Below are positions 39,501 through 47,566 of a stretch of 64,000 bases of DNA, one piece after another. Source of the stretch: CAVRZJ01 sp964594125. GTDB taxonomy: Bacteria > Acidobacteriota > Thermoanaerobaculia > Thermoanaerobaculales > Thermoanaerobaculaceae. Made by a program: the position numbers and the translations under genes. The notes beneath the pieces are model-generated. The model did no database searches and was not told the origin of the DNA. It saw only the letters and a program-made list of their open reading frames with translations. The DNA lies in the NCBI GenBank assembly GCA_964594125.1, contig CAZQLL010000015.1:1-64000 (forward strand). The letters are read 5' to 3'. The stretch's first letter is position 1. Every line of letters starts with the position of its first letter.

Positions 39501-39626
39501 TCGGCGTTCTGCCTGGAGGCGCAGCATTACCCAAACTCGCCCAACCAGCCGACGTTCCCGAGCACAGTGCTGCGCCCGGGGGAGCGCTACACGCAGCGCA
39601 CCGTGTACCGCTTCTCGACGGAGTGA
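36582..39626 (+). CDS. Secreted GH127 beta-L-arabinofuranosidase fused to aldose 1-epimerase
   Basis: 1014 residues. A signal peptide (about 1-21) starts at a GTG, with GGAGG six bases ahead. Residues 30-650 form a GH127 (DUF1680) enzyme: E343 and C345 in SETCAG, and C411-C412 in GCSCCPPN. These are the Glu and three cysteines that bind zinc and include the Cys nucleophile in the characterised Bifidobacterium enzyme. Residues 670-1014 are a GalM mutarotase: H768 in NALHGGPGG, H842 in THHSFFN, D914 in KGYDHNF and E947 in TTEPGLQF. Both active sites look intact. The fusion would release L-arabinofuranose and mutarotate it. The genes before encode possible glycan-binding surface proteins. Confidence 0.93.
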   Translation: MKRALGLVLVTLATVCGAAEAPAKRDYPIAPVPFTDVRIDDAFWGPRQETNRTATIPYAIRMCEETGRVDNFAVAGRLKEGKFVGYRYNDSDVFKVLEAAAYSLHVHPDPALAATVDRIVAYIAAAQEPDGYLYTPRTIDPKSMPPRTGPERWSFLEQSHELYNVGHMYEAAVAHFQATGKRALLDVALKNADLVCRTFGPSPGQHKGVPGHEEIEIGLVKLYRVTGDERYLRQAAWFLDQRGRARGRTLYTYEGDVTYAQDHMPVADQREAVGHAVRALYLYSAMADVAALTGNADYWKALDHLWGSIVGGKLYVTGGLGASGDNEAFGPPYDLPNITAYSETCAGVANVLFNQRMFLAHGSARYVDVLERTLYNAVLAGVGLSGDRFFYDNPLASCRRHERAGWFGCSCCPPNVARLLASLAGYVYAARGDELFVNLFVGSTARAAVAGTQVVISQNTDYPWNGTVSIALDPERDVEAALRVRVPGWALDRADSGGLYRFGEPSHAVPRLSVNGAPVELPLDGDGYATIRRTWRKGDRVELELPMEVRTVVASPEVRSVAGRFALQRGPLVYAAEGPDNGGRAVNLVLDPHAAYQAAFRKDLLGGVATITGPAKAVIRDDVLGLRTVAAGVVAIPYWAWAHRGPSEMTVWFPTDTSQVPPPEVTAEPFGQMPDGRPVRLFTLVNRNNVKVQITSFGGKVVSLAVPDRAGTFADVVLGYATLPEWLAGNPYFGALIGRYANRIAGGAFTLDGRNHALARNNGPNALHGGPGGFHNVLWDAVEVATDDARGVELTYVSKDGEEGYPGTLKAVVTYTLNNRNELEISYKATTDKPTVVNLTHHSFFNLRGAGNGDILGHRLQIAAERFTPVDATLIPTGELRPVAGTPFDFRSAHAIGERIGAADTQLSYGKGYDHNFVLDGTPGDLRLAAVVVEPESGRRMDVLTTEPGLQFYAGNFLDGSDRGKRGLAYGFRSAFCLEAQHYPNSPNQPTFPSTVLRPGERYTQRTVYRFSTE

Positions 39627-39631
39627 CGCGC

Positions 39632-41320
39632 ATGGCGGCCGAGCGGGCTTTCCTCACGTGGCGGTGGCTCGCGCTGCTCGTCGTGCCGCTTCTTGCGGCG
39701 TTGCCGACGGCGACCGCCGATGTCGGCGGCGAGGCGGCGGCGGCGATCCGCGAGGTGGTCGCGGCGGCGCGCCATCCCGAGATGCGCTGGCCCGACTTCC
39801 CGTTCTACCAGGACGAGATGCAGGGACTGTACGAGCCGGTCGCCTATGCACCGGTGTGGTTCGCCGACGGCCGGCCGCTGCCGGCCGCGCACGAGGCCGT
39901 GGACGCGCTGCTCGCCGCCGAGTACCGCGGGCTGGTTCCCGCGGACTACGACGCCGATCGCCTCGACGCGCTGCTGCGCGCGAGCGCCACCGGGCTGCCG
40001 CTGGCGGGGCGCGCGCTCGGCATGACCGACGCCGCGATCTCGCTGGCGTTCTTCCGCCAGCTCTCCGACCGCCGCATCGGCCGCGTCAACCCGAAGAACC
40101 TCCACGTCGACCTCGACATCGAGCACAAGAAGCTCGACCTCGCCGCCGAGGTGCGGTCGGCGCTCGCAGCCGGCCGCGTCGGCCGGCTGGCAGTCGAGGT
40201 CGAGCCGCAGCTCGAGCAGTACGGCCGCGTCAAGCAGGCGCTGGCGGTTCGTCGCGCGCTGGCGGCGGTCGAGGTCGAGCCGGTGCCGGAGGTGAAGAAG
40301 CTCTCACCCGGCGACACCTGGGCGGGGGTCGGAGCGTTGGCTGCCCGGCTGGCTTCGCTCGGCGACCTGGGTGGCGACGAGGCGGCTGCTCTGGCCTCCG
40401 GCGGCGTCTACGGCGAGCGCCTGGCCGCCGCGGTGAAGCGCTTCCAGTACCGGCACGGCCTGGCCGAGGACGGTGTTGTCGGCGCCCGCACGCTCGCCGC
40501 GCTCAACGTGCCGCCGGCGCGCCGCGTGCGACAGCTCGAGCTGGCGCTCGAGCGCCTGCGCTGGCTGCCCGAGGTGAACCCGCGGCCGCTGATCGTGGTA
40601 AACGTCCCGGCGTTCCGCCTCTGGGCCTGGGGGCCGGGCGCATCGGCAGGGCATCCGTCGCTGGCGATGGACGTGGTCGTCGGCCGCGCCCTCGACCGGC
40701 AGACGCCGCTGTTCACGAAGGAGATGACCTTCGTGGTGTTCTACCCGTACTGGAACGTCCCGTACGGGATCACCCGCAGGGACGTCGTGCCGAAGCTCCG
40801 GGAGGATCCGGCCTACCTCGCCTCGCAGGAGATGGAGCTCGTGGCGAGCTTCGGCCAGCGCGAGGCGGGGACGAGCGAGGTGACACCGGCGGCGATCGAC
40901 GCACTGCTGCGGGGCACGCTGAAGGTCCGCCAGCGGCCGGGGCCGGCCAACGCGCTCGGCCCGGCGAAGTTCATCATGCCGAACGATGCCGACATCTACC
41001 TTCACGGCACCCCGGCGAAGGGGCTGTTCGCGAAGGCCCGCCGCGACTTCTCCTCCGGCTGCATCCGCGTCGCCGATCCCGCGGCGCTCGCGGAGTTGGT
41101 GCTGGCCGGCGCCGAAGGGTGGGACCGCGCTCGCATCGAGGCGGCGATGGCCGGGCCGCGCGAGCAGCGCGTCAACCTGCCGCGGCCCGTGACGGTCGAC
41201 ATCGTCTACCTGACGGCCTATGTCGAGAGCGACGGCTCCGTGCACTTCCTCGACGACGTCTACGGTCTCGACGCCAAGCTCGAGGAGGCGATCGCCGCCG
41301 GCGAGCCGTTCCCCCCGTGA
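39632..41320 (+). CDS. YcbB-type L,D-transpeptidase
   Basis: Cross-links peptidoglycan through 3-3 bonds in the periplasm. An N-terminal membrane anchor or signal spans about residues 8-29. A helical scaffold domain with the ISLAFFRQLSDRRIGRVNP block is followed by a peptidoglycan-binding motif (AVKRFQYRHGLAEDGVVGARTLAALN). The YkuD catalytic domain has H458 in HGTP and C477 in SSGCIRV. 562 residues, close to the E. coli enzyme. ATG at 39632, five bases after the GH127 gene stop, so probably co-transcribed despite a different role. It faces the M15-like gene with a single base between stops. Confidence 0.93.
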   Translation: MAAERAFLTWRWLALLVVPLLAALPTATADVGGEAAAAIREVVAAARHPEMRWPDFPFYQDEMQGLYEPVAYAPVWFADGRPLPAAHEAVDALLAAEYRGLVPADYDADRLDALLRASATGLPLAGRALGMTDAAISLAFFRQLSDRRIGRVNPKNLHVDLDIEHKKLDLAAEVRSALAAGRVGRLAVEVEPQLEQYGRVKQALAVRRALAAVEVEPVPEVKKLSPGDTWAGVGALAARLASLGDLGGDEAAALASGGVYGERLAAAVKRFQYRHGLAEDGVVGARTLAALNVPPARRVRQLELALERLRWLPEVNPRPLIVVNVPAFRLWAWGPGASAGHPSLAMDVVVGRALDRQTPLFTKEMTFVVFYPYWNVPYGITRRDVVPKLREDPAYLASQEMELVASFGQREAGTSEVTPAAIDALLRGTLKVRQRPGPANALGPAKFIMPNDADIYLHGTPAKGLFAKARRDFSSGCIRVADPAALAELVLAGAEGWDRARIEAAMAGPREQRVNLPRPVTVDIVYLTAYVESDGSVHFLDDVYGLDAKLEEAIAAGEPFPP

Positions 41321-41321
41321 C

Positions 41322-41870
41322 CTACCAGCGGCGGACGCGGCCGGTGTCGAGGTGGACGAAGTCGAGGCGGTCGTAGAAGCCGACGCCGCCGGCGGCGACT
41401 GCGAGCGCGGCGTCGCGCACCTTGGCCGTCGGCACGTCGCCGAGCCGCACGTCGATCGCCTTGCCGACCATGTGCAGGCTGTGCCGCGCGACGCCGCCAG
41501 ACTCCCGGCGCAGCTTCTCGTTGGTCGCCGGCGAGCGGAAGCCGGAGATGACGTGGTACGGCGCGCACGCGCCGAGCACGGCCGCGAGATCGTGCAGCAG
41601 GTCGAGCAGCGCCGGGTCGATCGGCTTCACCTCGCCGGTGCGGAAGTCGCGCAGGAATGCGTCGATCCGCGCCAGCTCGTCCGGCAGATAGCAGCCTCCA
41701 GCGCAGTAGGTGACGTCGATCGACTCGCCGGTGTGGGTGTGCTTGAACGACAGCGTCCGCGCCGGGAAGACGCTCGCCGCCGCCCGGCGGCCGCCGAGCG
41801 CCGCCGCCGCACCCGCCGCCCCGGCGAGGAGCAGCACCCGGCGCCTGGTGATCGCGAGACCGTCGTTCAC
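41322..41870 (-). CDS. Tat-exported DUF882 (YcbK/M15-like) peptidase
   Basis: Likely D,D- or L,D-carboxypeptidase-like zinc enzyme acting on peptidoglycan. A twin-arginine signal (ITRRRVLLLAGAAG) opens the protein. The metal site of the M15 fold is seen in SGFRSPATNEKL, HSLHMVGKAIDVRL (His and Asp) and DFVHLD (third His). 182 residues, the usual YcbK length. In E. coli, ycbB and ycbK are neighbours in the same direction; here the pair is convergent with one base between the genes. That conserved partnership supports both assignments. Confidence 0.93.
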   Translation of the reverse strand: MNDGLAITRRRVLLLAGAAGAAAALGGRRAAASVFPARTLSFKHTHTGESIDVTYCAGGCYLPDELARIDAFLRDFRTGEVKPIDPALLDLLHDLAAVLGACAPYHVISGFRSPATNEKLRRESGGVARHSLHMVGKAIDVRLGDVPTAKVRDAALAVAAGGVGFYDRLDFVHLDTGRVRRW

Positions 41871-42003
41871 GAGAAGTGAAATACCCCGCCGGCCCCCTGC
41901 CTGTCAACCTCGACCCCCGCCGGGGCAGTGGTGCGGGCGACCCGTTCCCAACAGCATGGCGACGGCGCCCGGCCGCTGCTACGCTGGCGGGCGAGGTCAC
42001 GCG

Positions 42004-43452
42004 ATGAGAGACGGGACACGACCTATGGCCGGTGCGGCCGCCACGTGGCGCGAGGCCGGCGCCGCGTCGGCGGGATGGCTCGTCGCGGCGGCGGCGCTGT
42101 ACATCGTCACCGGTGCGCAGGGGCCGATGTGGGGCGACCCGTCCAAGCTCACGCTCTACGCGCTGGCGGGCTACCTGCCGAGCCTCAACCCGGGCGACCA
42201 TGCGGGGTGGACGGCGATCGCGGCGGCGTGGCTGCGTGTTGCCGGGGGCGATCCGGTCGTGGCCGCGCATCGGCTCTCGGCGCTCGCCGGTGCGCTCGCG
42301 GTAGCGGCGCTGCCGGCGCTGCTGCTGCGTCTCGGCCGCGACCGCGCGGAGGCGCACACCGCCGCCGTGCTGCTGCTCGTCGCCCACCCGCTGTGGGCGG
42401 CGGCGGGGGTGGCGGAGACGTACGCGCCGGCCCTTTCGGCCGTGCTTCTCGGCGCGCTCGCCGCTGCGGCGGGCGGCGCCTGGCTGCTGCTCGCCGGTCT
42501 GCTCTGGGGGCTGGCCGGCGCGATCCACGTGGTCGCGCTCGCGCTCGTCGCGCCGCTCGCGTGGACGCTGGCACGACGGCGGCTGCACTGGCTCCTGCCC
42601 GGCGCCCTCGCCGCCCTCGCGCCGCTGTGGCTGGCGTTCTTCGTCCCGAGCATGGACCCGCTGACCGGCTTCGCGGCGTCGGGCGTCGGCACCTGGTCGT
42701 GGCACGTCGGCGCGTTCGTCGACCCGGCGCGCGCCGCCGGCAACGCCGCGCTGGTCGCCGCGCTCGCCGCCTACGCGCTCGGGCCGCTCGGGGCGTGGGC
42801 GCTGTGGCGCGGGCGCGGCGCGCGGCGGCCCGCCGCCGTGTGGTGGGTCGCACTGGGCGCGCTGGCGGCGCTGCTGCTGGTGTACGCGCGCTACCGCGTC
42901 CACCTTCTGCTGCTTTTCCCGCTCGCGGCGCTGCTGGTCGTTCGCGGCGCGCACCTCCCGGTGATGCTGCGCTGGGCGCACGTCCTCGTCCAGGCGGCGA
43001 TCTACACGTTGGCGCCGATGGCGCTCGCGGCGGCGGGGCGCGCGTCGCTCGGCGTGCGCGAGCTGCCGCACCGGGACAACGCGCGCTCCTTCCTCGACCC
43101 CGTCAGGCGCGGCGACCGCGGCGTCGAGGCGTACCTGCAGGAGGCGGCCGCGTGCCTGCCCGCAGGCGCGATAGTGCTCGCCGACTTCAACGTCGGCGCG
43201 CCGCTGGTGCTGGCGCAGCGCGCCCTCGTGTGGCGGCCGGACGTGGCGGTGGAGCCGGTGGCGGTGGACGTCGCGCTCGGCGCCCGCGACCCCGCCGCCG
43301 CCCTCGCCGCCACGGCGCGCGCGGCGGCCTCGCGCGGGCCGGCGGCGTTCGCCGACACGTGGGAGCCGTACTACCGGCTGCGCGAGGTCGCAGCCTCGCT
43401 GTGCCTCGAGCGCTGCGGCCCGCTGGCGCTCGTGCGAGACTGCCCGCGATGA
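42004..43452 (+). CDS. Integral membrane protein, GT-C/DUF2723-like
   Basis: 482 residues with about ten hydrophobic helices and a short C-terminal soluble domain. The opening segment GPMWGDPSKLTLYA followed by LNPGDHAGWTAIAAAWLRV resembles the DUF2723 pattern, in which an acidic residue after the first helix and a following helix pair form a GT-C style lipid-linked sugar transferase. The match is partial and the call is tentative. ATG at 42004 with GAGG eight bases before. It overlaps tadA by four bases (ATGA), so the two are coupled. Confidence 0.65.
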   Translation: MRDGTRPMAGAAATWREAGAASAGWLVAAAALYIVTGAQGPMWGDPSKLTLYALAGYLPSLNPGDHAGWTAIAAAWLRVAGGDPVVAAHRLSALAGALAVAALPALLLRLGRDRAEAHTAAVLLLVAHPLWAAAGVAETYAPALSAVLLGALAAAAGGAWLLLAGLLWGLAGAIHVVALALVAPLAWTLARRRLHWLLPGALAALAPLWLAFFVPSMDPLTGFAASGVGTWSWHVGAFVDPARAAGNAALVAALAAYALGPLGAWALWRGRGARRPAAVWWVALGALAALLLVYARYRVHLLLLFPLAALLVVRGAHLPVMLRWAHVLVQAAIYTLAPMALAAAGRASLGVRELPHRDNARSFLDPVRRGDRGVEAYLQEAAACLPAGAIVLADFNVGAPLVLAQRALVWRPDVAVEPVAVDVALGARDPAAALAATARAAASRGPAAFADTWEPYYRLREVAASLCLERCGPLALVRDCPR

Positions 43453-43940
43453 GCGAGCCGACCCCCGACTGGGTGTTCACCGACGCCGACCGCGACGCGA
43501 TGGCGGAGGCGCTCGCCGAGGCGCGGGCCGCGGCAGCGACCGGCGACGTGCCGATCGGCGCCGTCGTCGTCGACCGCGACGGCGCGATTCTCGCCCGCGC
43601 CCGCAACCGCCGCGAGGGCGACGCCGACCCGACGGCGCACGCCGAGATCCTGGCGCTGCGCGCCGCGGCGCGCGCGCGCGGCGCCTGGCGCCTCGACGGC
43701 TGCACGCTGTACGTCACCCTCGAGCCGTGCGCGATGTGCGCCGCCGCCTGCGTCCTCGCGCGCCTCGACTGCGTCGTCTTCGCCGCCGCCGATCCCAAGG
43801 CGGGGTTCGCCGGCTCGCTGGCCAACCTCCTCGAGGATCCGCGCTTGAATCACCGCGTGGCGTGGCGCAGCGGCCTGCTCGCCGACGGCGCCGGGGCGCT
43901 GCTGCGCGCGTTCTTTGCAAACCGGCGCGACCGCATGTAG
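43449..43940 (+). CDS. tadA: tRNA(Arg) adenosine(34) deaminase
   Basis: Converts A34 to inosine in tRNA-Arg(ACG), which is encoded at 24125 in this window. The zinc-dependent deaminase motif is seen as HAEIL (catalytic Glu, His ligand) and PCAMCAAAC (PCxxC). 163 residues. The start lies inside the preceding stop codon. The tRNA-Ser promoter lies at its 3' end. Confidence 0.94.
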   Translation: MSEPTPDWVFTDADRDAMAEALAEARAAAATGDVPIGAVVVDRDGAILARARNRREGDADPTAHAEILALRAAARARGAWRLDGCTLYVTLEPCAMCAAACVLARLDCVVFAAADPKAGFAGSLANLLEDPRLNHRVAWRSGLLADGAGALLRAFFANRRDRM

Positions 43941-43943
43941 ACT
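43915..43943 (+). promoter_or_regulatory. Candidate promoter of tRNA-Ser(CGA), inside the tadA 3' end
   Basis: TTGCAA at 43915-43920, a 17-base spacer, then TAGACT at 43938-43943. Transcription from about 43950 would start eight bases before the mature tRNA. The promoter overlaps the tadA stop codon. Confidence 0.5.
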
Positions 43944-43957
43944 TCACGCCCCGGTGC

Positions 43958-44047
43958 GGAGAGGTGCCGGAGTGGTCGATCGGGGCGGTCTCGAAAACCG
44001 TTGACCCTTCACGGGGTCCGGGGGTTCGAATCCCTCCCTCTCCGCCA
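43958..44047 (+). tRNA. tRNA-Ser (anticodon CGA)
   Basis: Acceptor GGAGAGG pairs with CCTCTCC. The anticodon stem GCGGT/ACCGT has loop CTCGAAA. There is a long variable arm, a GGGGGTTCGAATCCCT T-arm, and an encoded CCA. 90 bases. Confidence 0.95.
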
Positions 44048-44089
44048 TTGGGCTTGCTTGGCGCGCGATGCTCGACAACGAACGACTGC

Positions 44090-44180
<91 letters not shown>

Positions 44181-44192
44181 CAAGCACAGACC

Positions 44193-44223
44193 ATGGTTCG
44201 TGGATCGTGGTTCGTGGTTCGAA
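44193..44223. repeat. Heptameric GTGGNTC repeat cluster (family E)
   Basis: ATGGTTC-GTGGATC-GTGGTTC-GTGGTTC in near-perfect register, 13 bases after a tRNA 3' end. Compare 4981-5015 and 62866-62897. Confidence 0.65.
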
Positions 44224-44298
44224 TCCCCATTGCTTGCTGATGGTTGGTTGCCCGTGATTACCCGGGAGCGCGGCGCGTGCGGAGCGTGCGTCGCGGTG

Positions 44299-44432
44299 TG
44301 TGGTGGGAAGCGAGGAGCCCGGGTCCCGCGCGACGGTGCGCCCCGAACCTCGTCAGGCCCGGAAGGGAGCAGCGATAAGGGGACCGCAGCGGGCGCCGCG
44401 GTGTCCCCGGGCTCCTTGCTTCACCACCACCC
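44299..44432 (+). ncRNA. ffs: Signal recognition particle RNA (4.5S type)
   Basis: Contains the universally conserved apical block CGTCAGGCCCGGAAGGGAGC followed by AGCG, which is the GGAA tetraloop and the asymmetric loop bound by Ffh. Flanks are complementary over a long stem: AAGCGAGGAGCCCGGG at 44308-44323 pairs with CCCGGGCTCCTTGCTT. The pairing extends outward to GTGGTG and CACCAC. Ends are estimated from the stem. It sits directly upstream of dnaX, a recurrent bacterial arrangement. Confidence 0.9.
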
Positions 44433-44483
44433 CGCGGCTGAGGCTCCCGACGCTCGACGCTCGACGTTCGACCGGGTCTCCCC

Positions 44484-46127
44484 ATGACCTACCAGGTGCT
44501 GGCGCGGCGCTGGCGCCCGCAACGGTTCGAGGACCTCGTCGGCCAGGACGTGGTGGTGCGCACCCTGCGCAACGCGCTCTCCAGCGGCCAGGTGGCGCAC
44601 GCCTTCCTCTTCTCCGGGCTTCGCGGCGTCGGCAAGACGACCGCGGCGCGGCTGCTCGCCAAGGCCCTCAACTGCGCGAAGGGGCCGACGGCCGATCCGT
44701 GCGGCGAGTGCGCATCGTGCGTCGAGATCGCGGAAGGCCACGCCGCCGACGTGCAGGAGATCGACGCCGCCTCCAACCGCGGCATCGACGAGGTGCGGCG
44801 GCTGATCGACGTGGCGCGCGTGCTGCCGATGCGCGACCGCTACCGGGTGTTCATCCTCGACGAGGCACACCAGCTCACCAAGGAGGCGTTCGGGGCGCTG
44901 CTCAAGATCCTCGAGGAGCCGCCGCCGCACGTGGTGTTCATCCTCGCCTCGACCGAACGCGAGAAGTTCCCCGCCACCATCCTGTCGCGCTGCCAGCAGC
45001 TCGACTTCCGGCCGATCCCGCACGACCTGATCGTGGCGCGGCTGGCCTCGATCGCGGCAGCGGAGGGGTTCGTGCTCGATCCCGAGGCGGCGCCGCTGCT
45101 GGCCCGCGCCGCCGAGGGCTCGCTGCGCGACGCGCTGTCGCTGCTCGACCGCGTGCGCGCGTTCTCCGACGGCGCGGTGACGCAGGCGGCGGTGAGCGAG
45201 GTGCTGGGGCTGCCGTCGGTCGAGGCGCTGCTCGCGCTGTGGGCGGGTCTCGAGGCCGGCGACCCGGCGCGCGTGCTGGCGCTGCTACGCGACGAGGAGG
45301 CCGCCGGCCGCGACGCCGGCGCGCTGTACGAGCGCCTGGTCGAGCTGCTGCAGGCGCTGGTGGTGCTCGCCTGCGACCCGGCGGCGCCGGTGCCGTTCGC
45401 CGGCGCGCACCGCGAGGCGCTCGCCGCCGCCGCGCAGCGCGTCGGCGCCCCGGTGCTGCTGCGTCTGGCCGGGATGGCGATCGAGCAGCGCGCGCTGGTG
45501 GCCGCGGCGGACCGCCCGGCGACCGCGGTGGCGATCGCGATCGGCCGCCTGTGCCTGTGGCCGCGCCTGCGGCGGGTCGAGGCGCTGATCGCCGGCGAGC
45601 CGCCGGCCGCCGCGCCGGCCGCCGCCCCGGCAGCGGGCGGGCCGGGCGCGCCGGCGCCGCCCCGGCAGGCGCCTCCTCCGCCGCGCCAGGCGCCCCCGGC
45701 GCCGCGCGCTGCGGCCCCGCTCGCGGAGCCGCCGCCGCTGCCGCCCGACCCGCCGGAGTGGTCGGCGCCGGCCGAGCCGTCCGGCGGCACGCGCGAGCGC
45801 CTCGCCGACGCGCTCGCGGCGGCGGGCGAGCACTCGCTGGCGGCGCGCATCGGCATGGCCGAGGAGGTCGCGGCGACGGCCGACGGGGTGGTGGTGCGCT
45901 TCGGCGCGGTGCCGGCGGCGACGCTGCAGTCGGTGCGGGAGGCCGGCGAGCGGCTCGCGGCGGCCGCGCGCGCGGCCGGGCTGCCCTCCCGCGTGCGCGT
46001 CGAGGGCGCCGGCGTGCCCGGCGGCGGGCCGCAGGGGCTGCGTGCGCGCGTCGAGGCCGACGAGGCGGTGCAGCGCGTCCTGCGCACGTTCGGCGGGCGG
46101 ATCGAGAGCGTCGAGGAGCAGACATGA
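44484..46127 (+). CDS. dnaX: DNA polymerase III subunit tau/gamma
   Basis: Clamp-loader ATPase. Walker A GLRGVGKTT, four zinc cysteines (CAKGPTADPCGECASC), LDEAHQLT Walker B, and the sensor-1 region LASTEREKF. An Ala/Pro-rich linker (about 380-440) leads to a small C-terminal domain. 547 residues, a compact tau. No poly-A slippage site was noticed, so a frameshifted gamma form is not evident. It overlaps ybaB by four bases (ATGA). Confidence 0.95.
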   Translation: MTYQVLARRWRPQRFEDLVGQDVVVRTLRNALSSGQVAHAFLFSGLRGVGKTTAARLLAKALNCAKGPTADPCGECASCVEIAEGHAADVQEIDAASNRGIDEVRRLIDVARVLPMRDRYRVFILDEAHQLTKEAFGALLKILEEPPPHVVFILASTEREKFPATILSRCQQLDFRPIPHDLIVARLASIAAAEGFVLDPEAAPLLARAAEGSLRDALSLLDRVRAFSDGAVTQAAVSEVLGLPSVEALLALWAGLEAGDPARVLALLRDEEAAGRDAGALYERLVELLQALVVLACDPAAPVPFAGAHREALAAAAQRVGAPVLLRLAGMAIEQRALVAAADRPATAVAIAIGRLCLWPRLRRVEALIAGEPPAAAPAAAPAAGGPGAPAPPRQAPPPPRQAPPAPRAAAPLAEPPPLPPDPPEWSAPAEPSGGTRERLADALAAAGEHSLAARIGMAEEVAATADGVVVRFGAVPAATLQSVREAGERLAAAARAAGLPSRVRVEGAGVPGGGPQGLRARVEADEAVQRVLRTFGGRIESVEEQT

Positions 46128-46423
46128 ACATCGCCAAGCTGATGCAGCAGGCGCAGGCGGCGCAGGCCCAGATGCAGAAGGCGCTCGCGGATCTCGAGGT
46201 CGAGGGGTCGGCCGGCGGCGGCCTGGTCAAGGTGCGGCTGTCGGGCTTGAAGGAGCTGCGCGGCATCGCCATCGACCCGCAGGCGGTCACCGGCGACGCC
46301 GCCGGCATGCTCGAAGACCTCGTGATGGCGGCGTGGGAGGAAGCCGCGCGCCTGCTCGAGCAGCGCACACAGGGGGTCCTGAAGAGCATGGGGATGCCCG
46401 CGGGCTTTGCCGGGATGCGCTAG
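46124..46423 (+). CDS. Nucleoid-associated protein YbaB/EbfC
   Basis: 99 residues of the YbaB family: a leading helix with Met/Gln repeats (LMQQAQAAQAQMQKALADLE), a beta core with GGLVKVRLSGLKELRGIAIDP, and a final helix. It binds DNA as a dimer. The start is inside the dnaX stop codon. The stop TAG shares its G with the GTG of recR. The conserved dnaX-ybaB-recR trio supports the call. Confidence 0.95.
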   Translation: MNIAKLMQQAQAAQAQMQKALADLEVEGSAGGGLVKVRLSGLKELRGIAIDPQAVTGDAAGMLEDLVMAAWEEAARLLEQRTQGVLKSMGMPAGFAGMR

Positions 46424-47022
46424 TGGAGCTGCGGCCGCCGTCGGTGCGCGAGCTGCTCGAGGAGCTCGAGCAGCTCCCCGGGATCGGCCCGCGCAGCGCC
46501 ACGCGGCTGGTGCACCACCTGATGCAGCATCCGGCGGGCGCGCGCCGGCTGGCGGCCGCACTGGCGCGCGCGTCGGAGGCGCTGCGCCGCTGCGCGGTGT
46601 GCTTCCTGCCGGCCGAGGAGGAGACCTGCCCGGTGTGCCGCGATCCCTCCCGCGACCGCGCCACGGTGTGCGTGGTCGAGGACGCGCTCAACGCCTGGGC
46701 GATCGAGGCGACCGCGGAGTTCCGCGGCGTCTACCACGTGCTGCTCGGCACCCTCGACCCCCTGCACGGGGTCGGCCCGGACGAACTGACGATCGCGGCG
46801 CTTGTCGAGCGCGCGCGCGGCGGCGAGATGCGCGAGGTGATCGTGGCGACCAACCCGACGGTCGAGGGCGAGGCGACCGCGCACTACCTGGTGCGCGCGC
46901 TGCAGCCGACCGGCGTCAGGACGACTCGCATCGCGTTCGGGCTGCCGGCCGGCGGCGAGATCTCATACGCCGACCATGTCACGCTCTCGCGCGCGCTTTC
47001 CGGCCGCCGGGGGATGGATTGA
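46423..47022 (+). CDS. recR: Recombination protein RecR
   Basis: Loads RecA at gaps with RecF/RecO. Helix-hairpin-helix LPGIGPRSATRL near the N terminus, a four-cysteine zinc finger (CAVCFLPAEEETCPVC), a Toprim domain starting VCVVED, and a C-terminal GGEISYADHVTL. 199 residues, normal. It begins at a GTG that overlaps the ybaB stop (TAGTG), so re-initiation is expected. Confidence 0.96.
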   Translation: MELRPPSVRELLEELEQLPGIGPRSATRLVHHLMQHPAGARRLAAALARASEALRRCAVCFLPAEEETCPVCRDPSRDRATVCVVEDALNAWAIEATAEFRGVYHVLLGTLDPLHGVGPDELTIAALVERARGGEMREVIVATNPTVEGEATAHYLVRALQPTGVRTTRIAFGLPAGGEISYADHVTLSRALSGRRGMD

Positions 47023-47071
47023 CGCCCGCCCCGGGTCTATACTGCGCCGGTATGAGCGGAGGCGGGCACTG

Positions 47072-47566
47072 ATGACCTTGCTGGGCGCCAACCTGGTGAT
47101 GTACGAGGAGGAGTTCCAGCGCATCAGCTCGGTGCTCGCCCGCCTTTGGGTGGACGCAAACGCCAAGATCGTCTTTCTCGTGGACAAGAACGGCCAGCAG
47201 ATCGCCTCCAAGGGCGACCTCGAGAAGGTCGACGCCACCTCGCTCGCGTCGCTCACCGCCGGCAACGTGGCCGCCACCGACGGCCTCGCGCGCCTGATCG
47301 GCGAGAAGGAGTTCTCGATCCTCTTCCACGAGGGGGAGCGGGACAACATCCACATCTCGATCGTCGGCCAGCGCCTGATCCTGGTGGTCATTTTCGACGA
47401 GCGCTCCTCGCTCGGCCTGGTGCGCCTGCGCGTGCGCAAGGCGGCGGCGGAGCTCGAGGACGTGCTCAACCAGATGGCATCGAAGGCCACAAAGGAGGGC
47501 CAGGTTCAGGCGTCGCCGTTCGCCGAGATCACCGACGACGACATCGACGCGCTGTTCTCCGAATGA
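47072..47566 (+). CDS. MglB-like Roadblock/LC7 protein
   Basis: GTPase-activating or docking partner of the following MglA-like GTPase. A Roadblock fold is seen as a beta-rich core (AKIVFLVDKNGQQIASKGD, LILVVIFDERSSLGLVRLRV) with short flanking helices and an acidic tail. 164 residues, matching MglB of Myxococcus and Thermus. The ATG at 47072 has GGAGG nine bases ahead. It overlaps mglA by four bases (ATGA). Such pairs control polarity and motility. In this operon the pair follows recR, which is unusual to my knowledge. Confidence 0.9.
   Translation: MTLLGANLVMYEEEFQRISSVLARLWVDANAKIVFLVDKNGQQIASKGDLEKVDATSLASLTAGNVAATDGLARLIGEKEFSILFHEGERDNIHISIVGQRLILVVIFDERSSLGLVRLRVRKAAAELEDVLNQMASKATKEGQVQASPFAEITDDDIDALFSE

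Noticed and set aside
44299..44432. Possible tmRNA or RNase P RNA in the gap before dnaX
   Set aside because: The conserved GGAA tetraloop block and long stem are those of SRP RNA.
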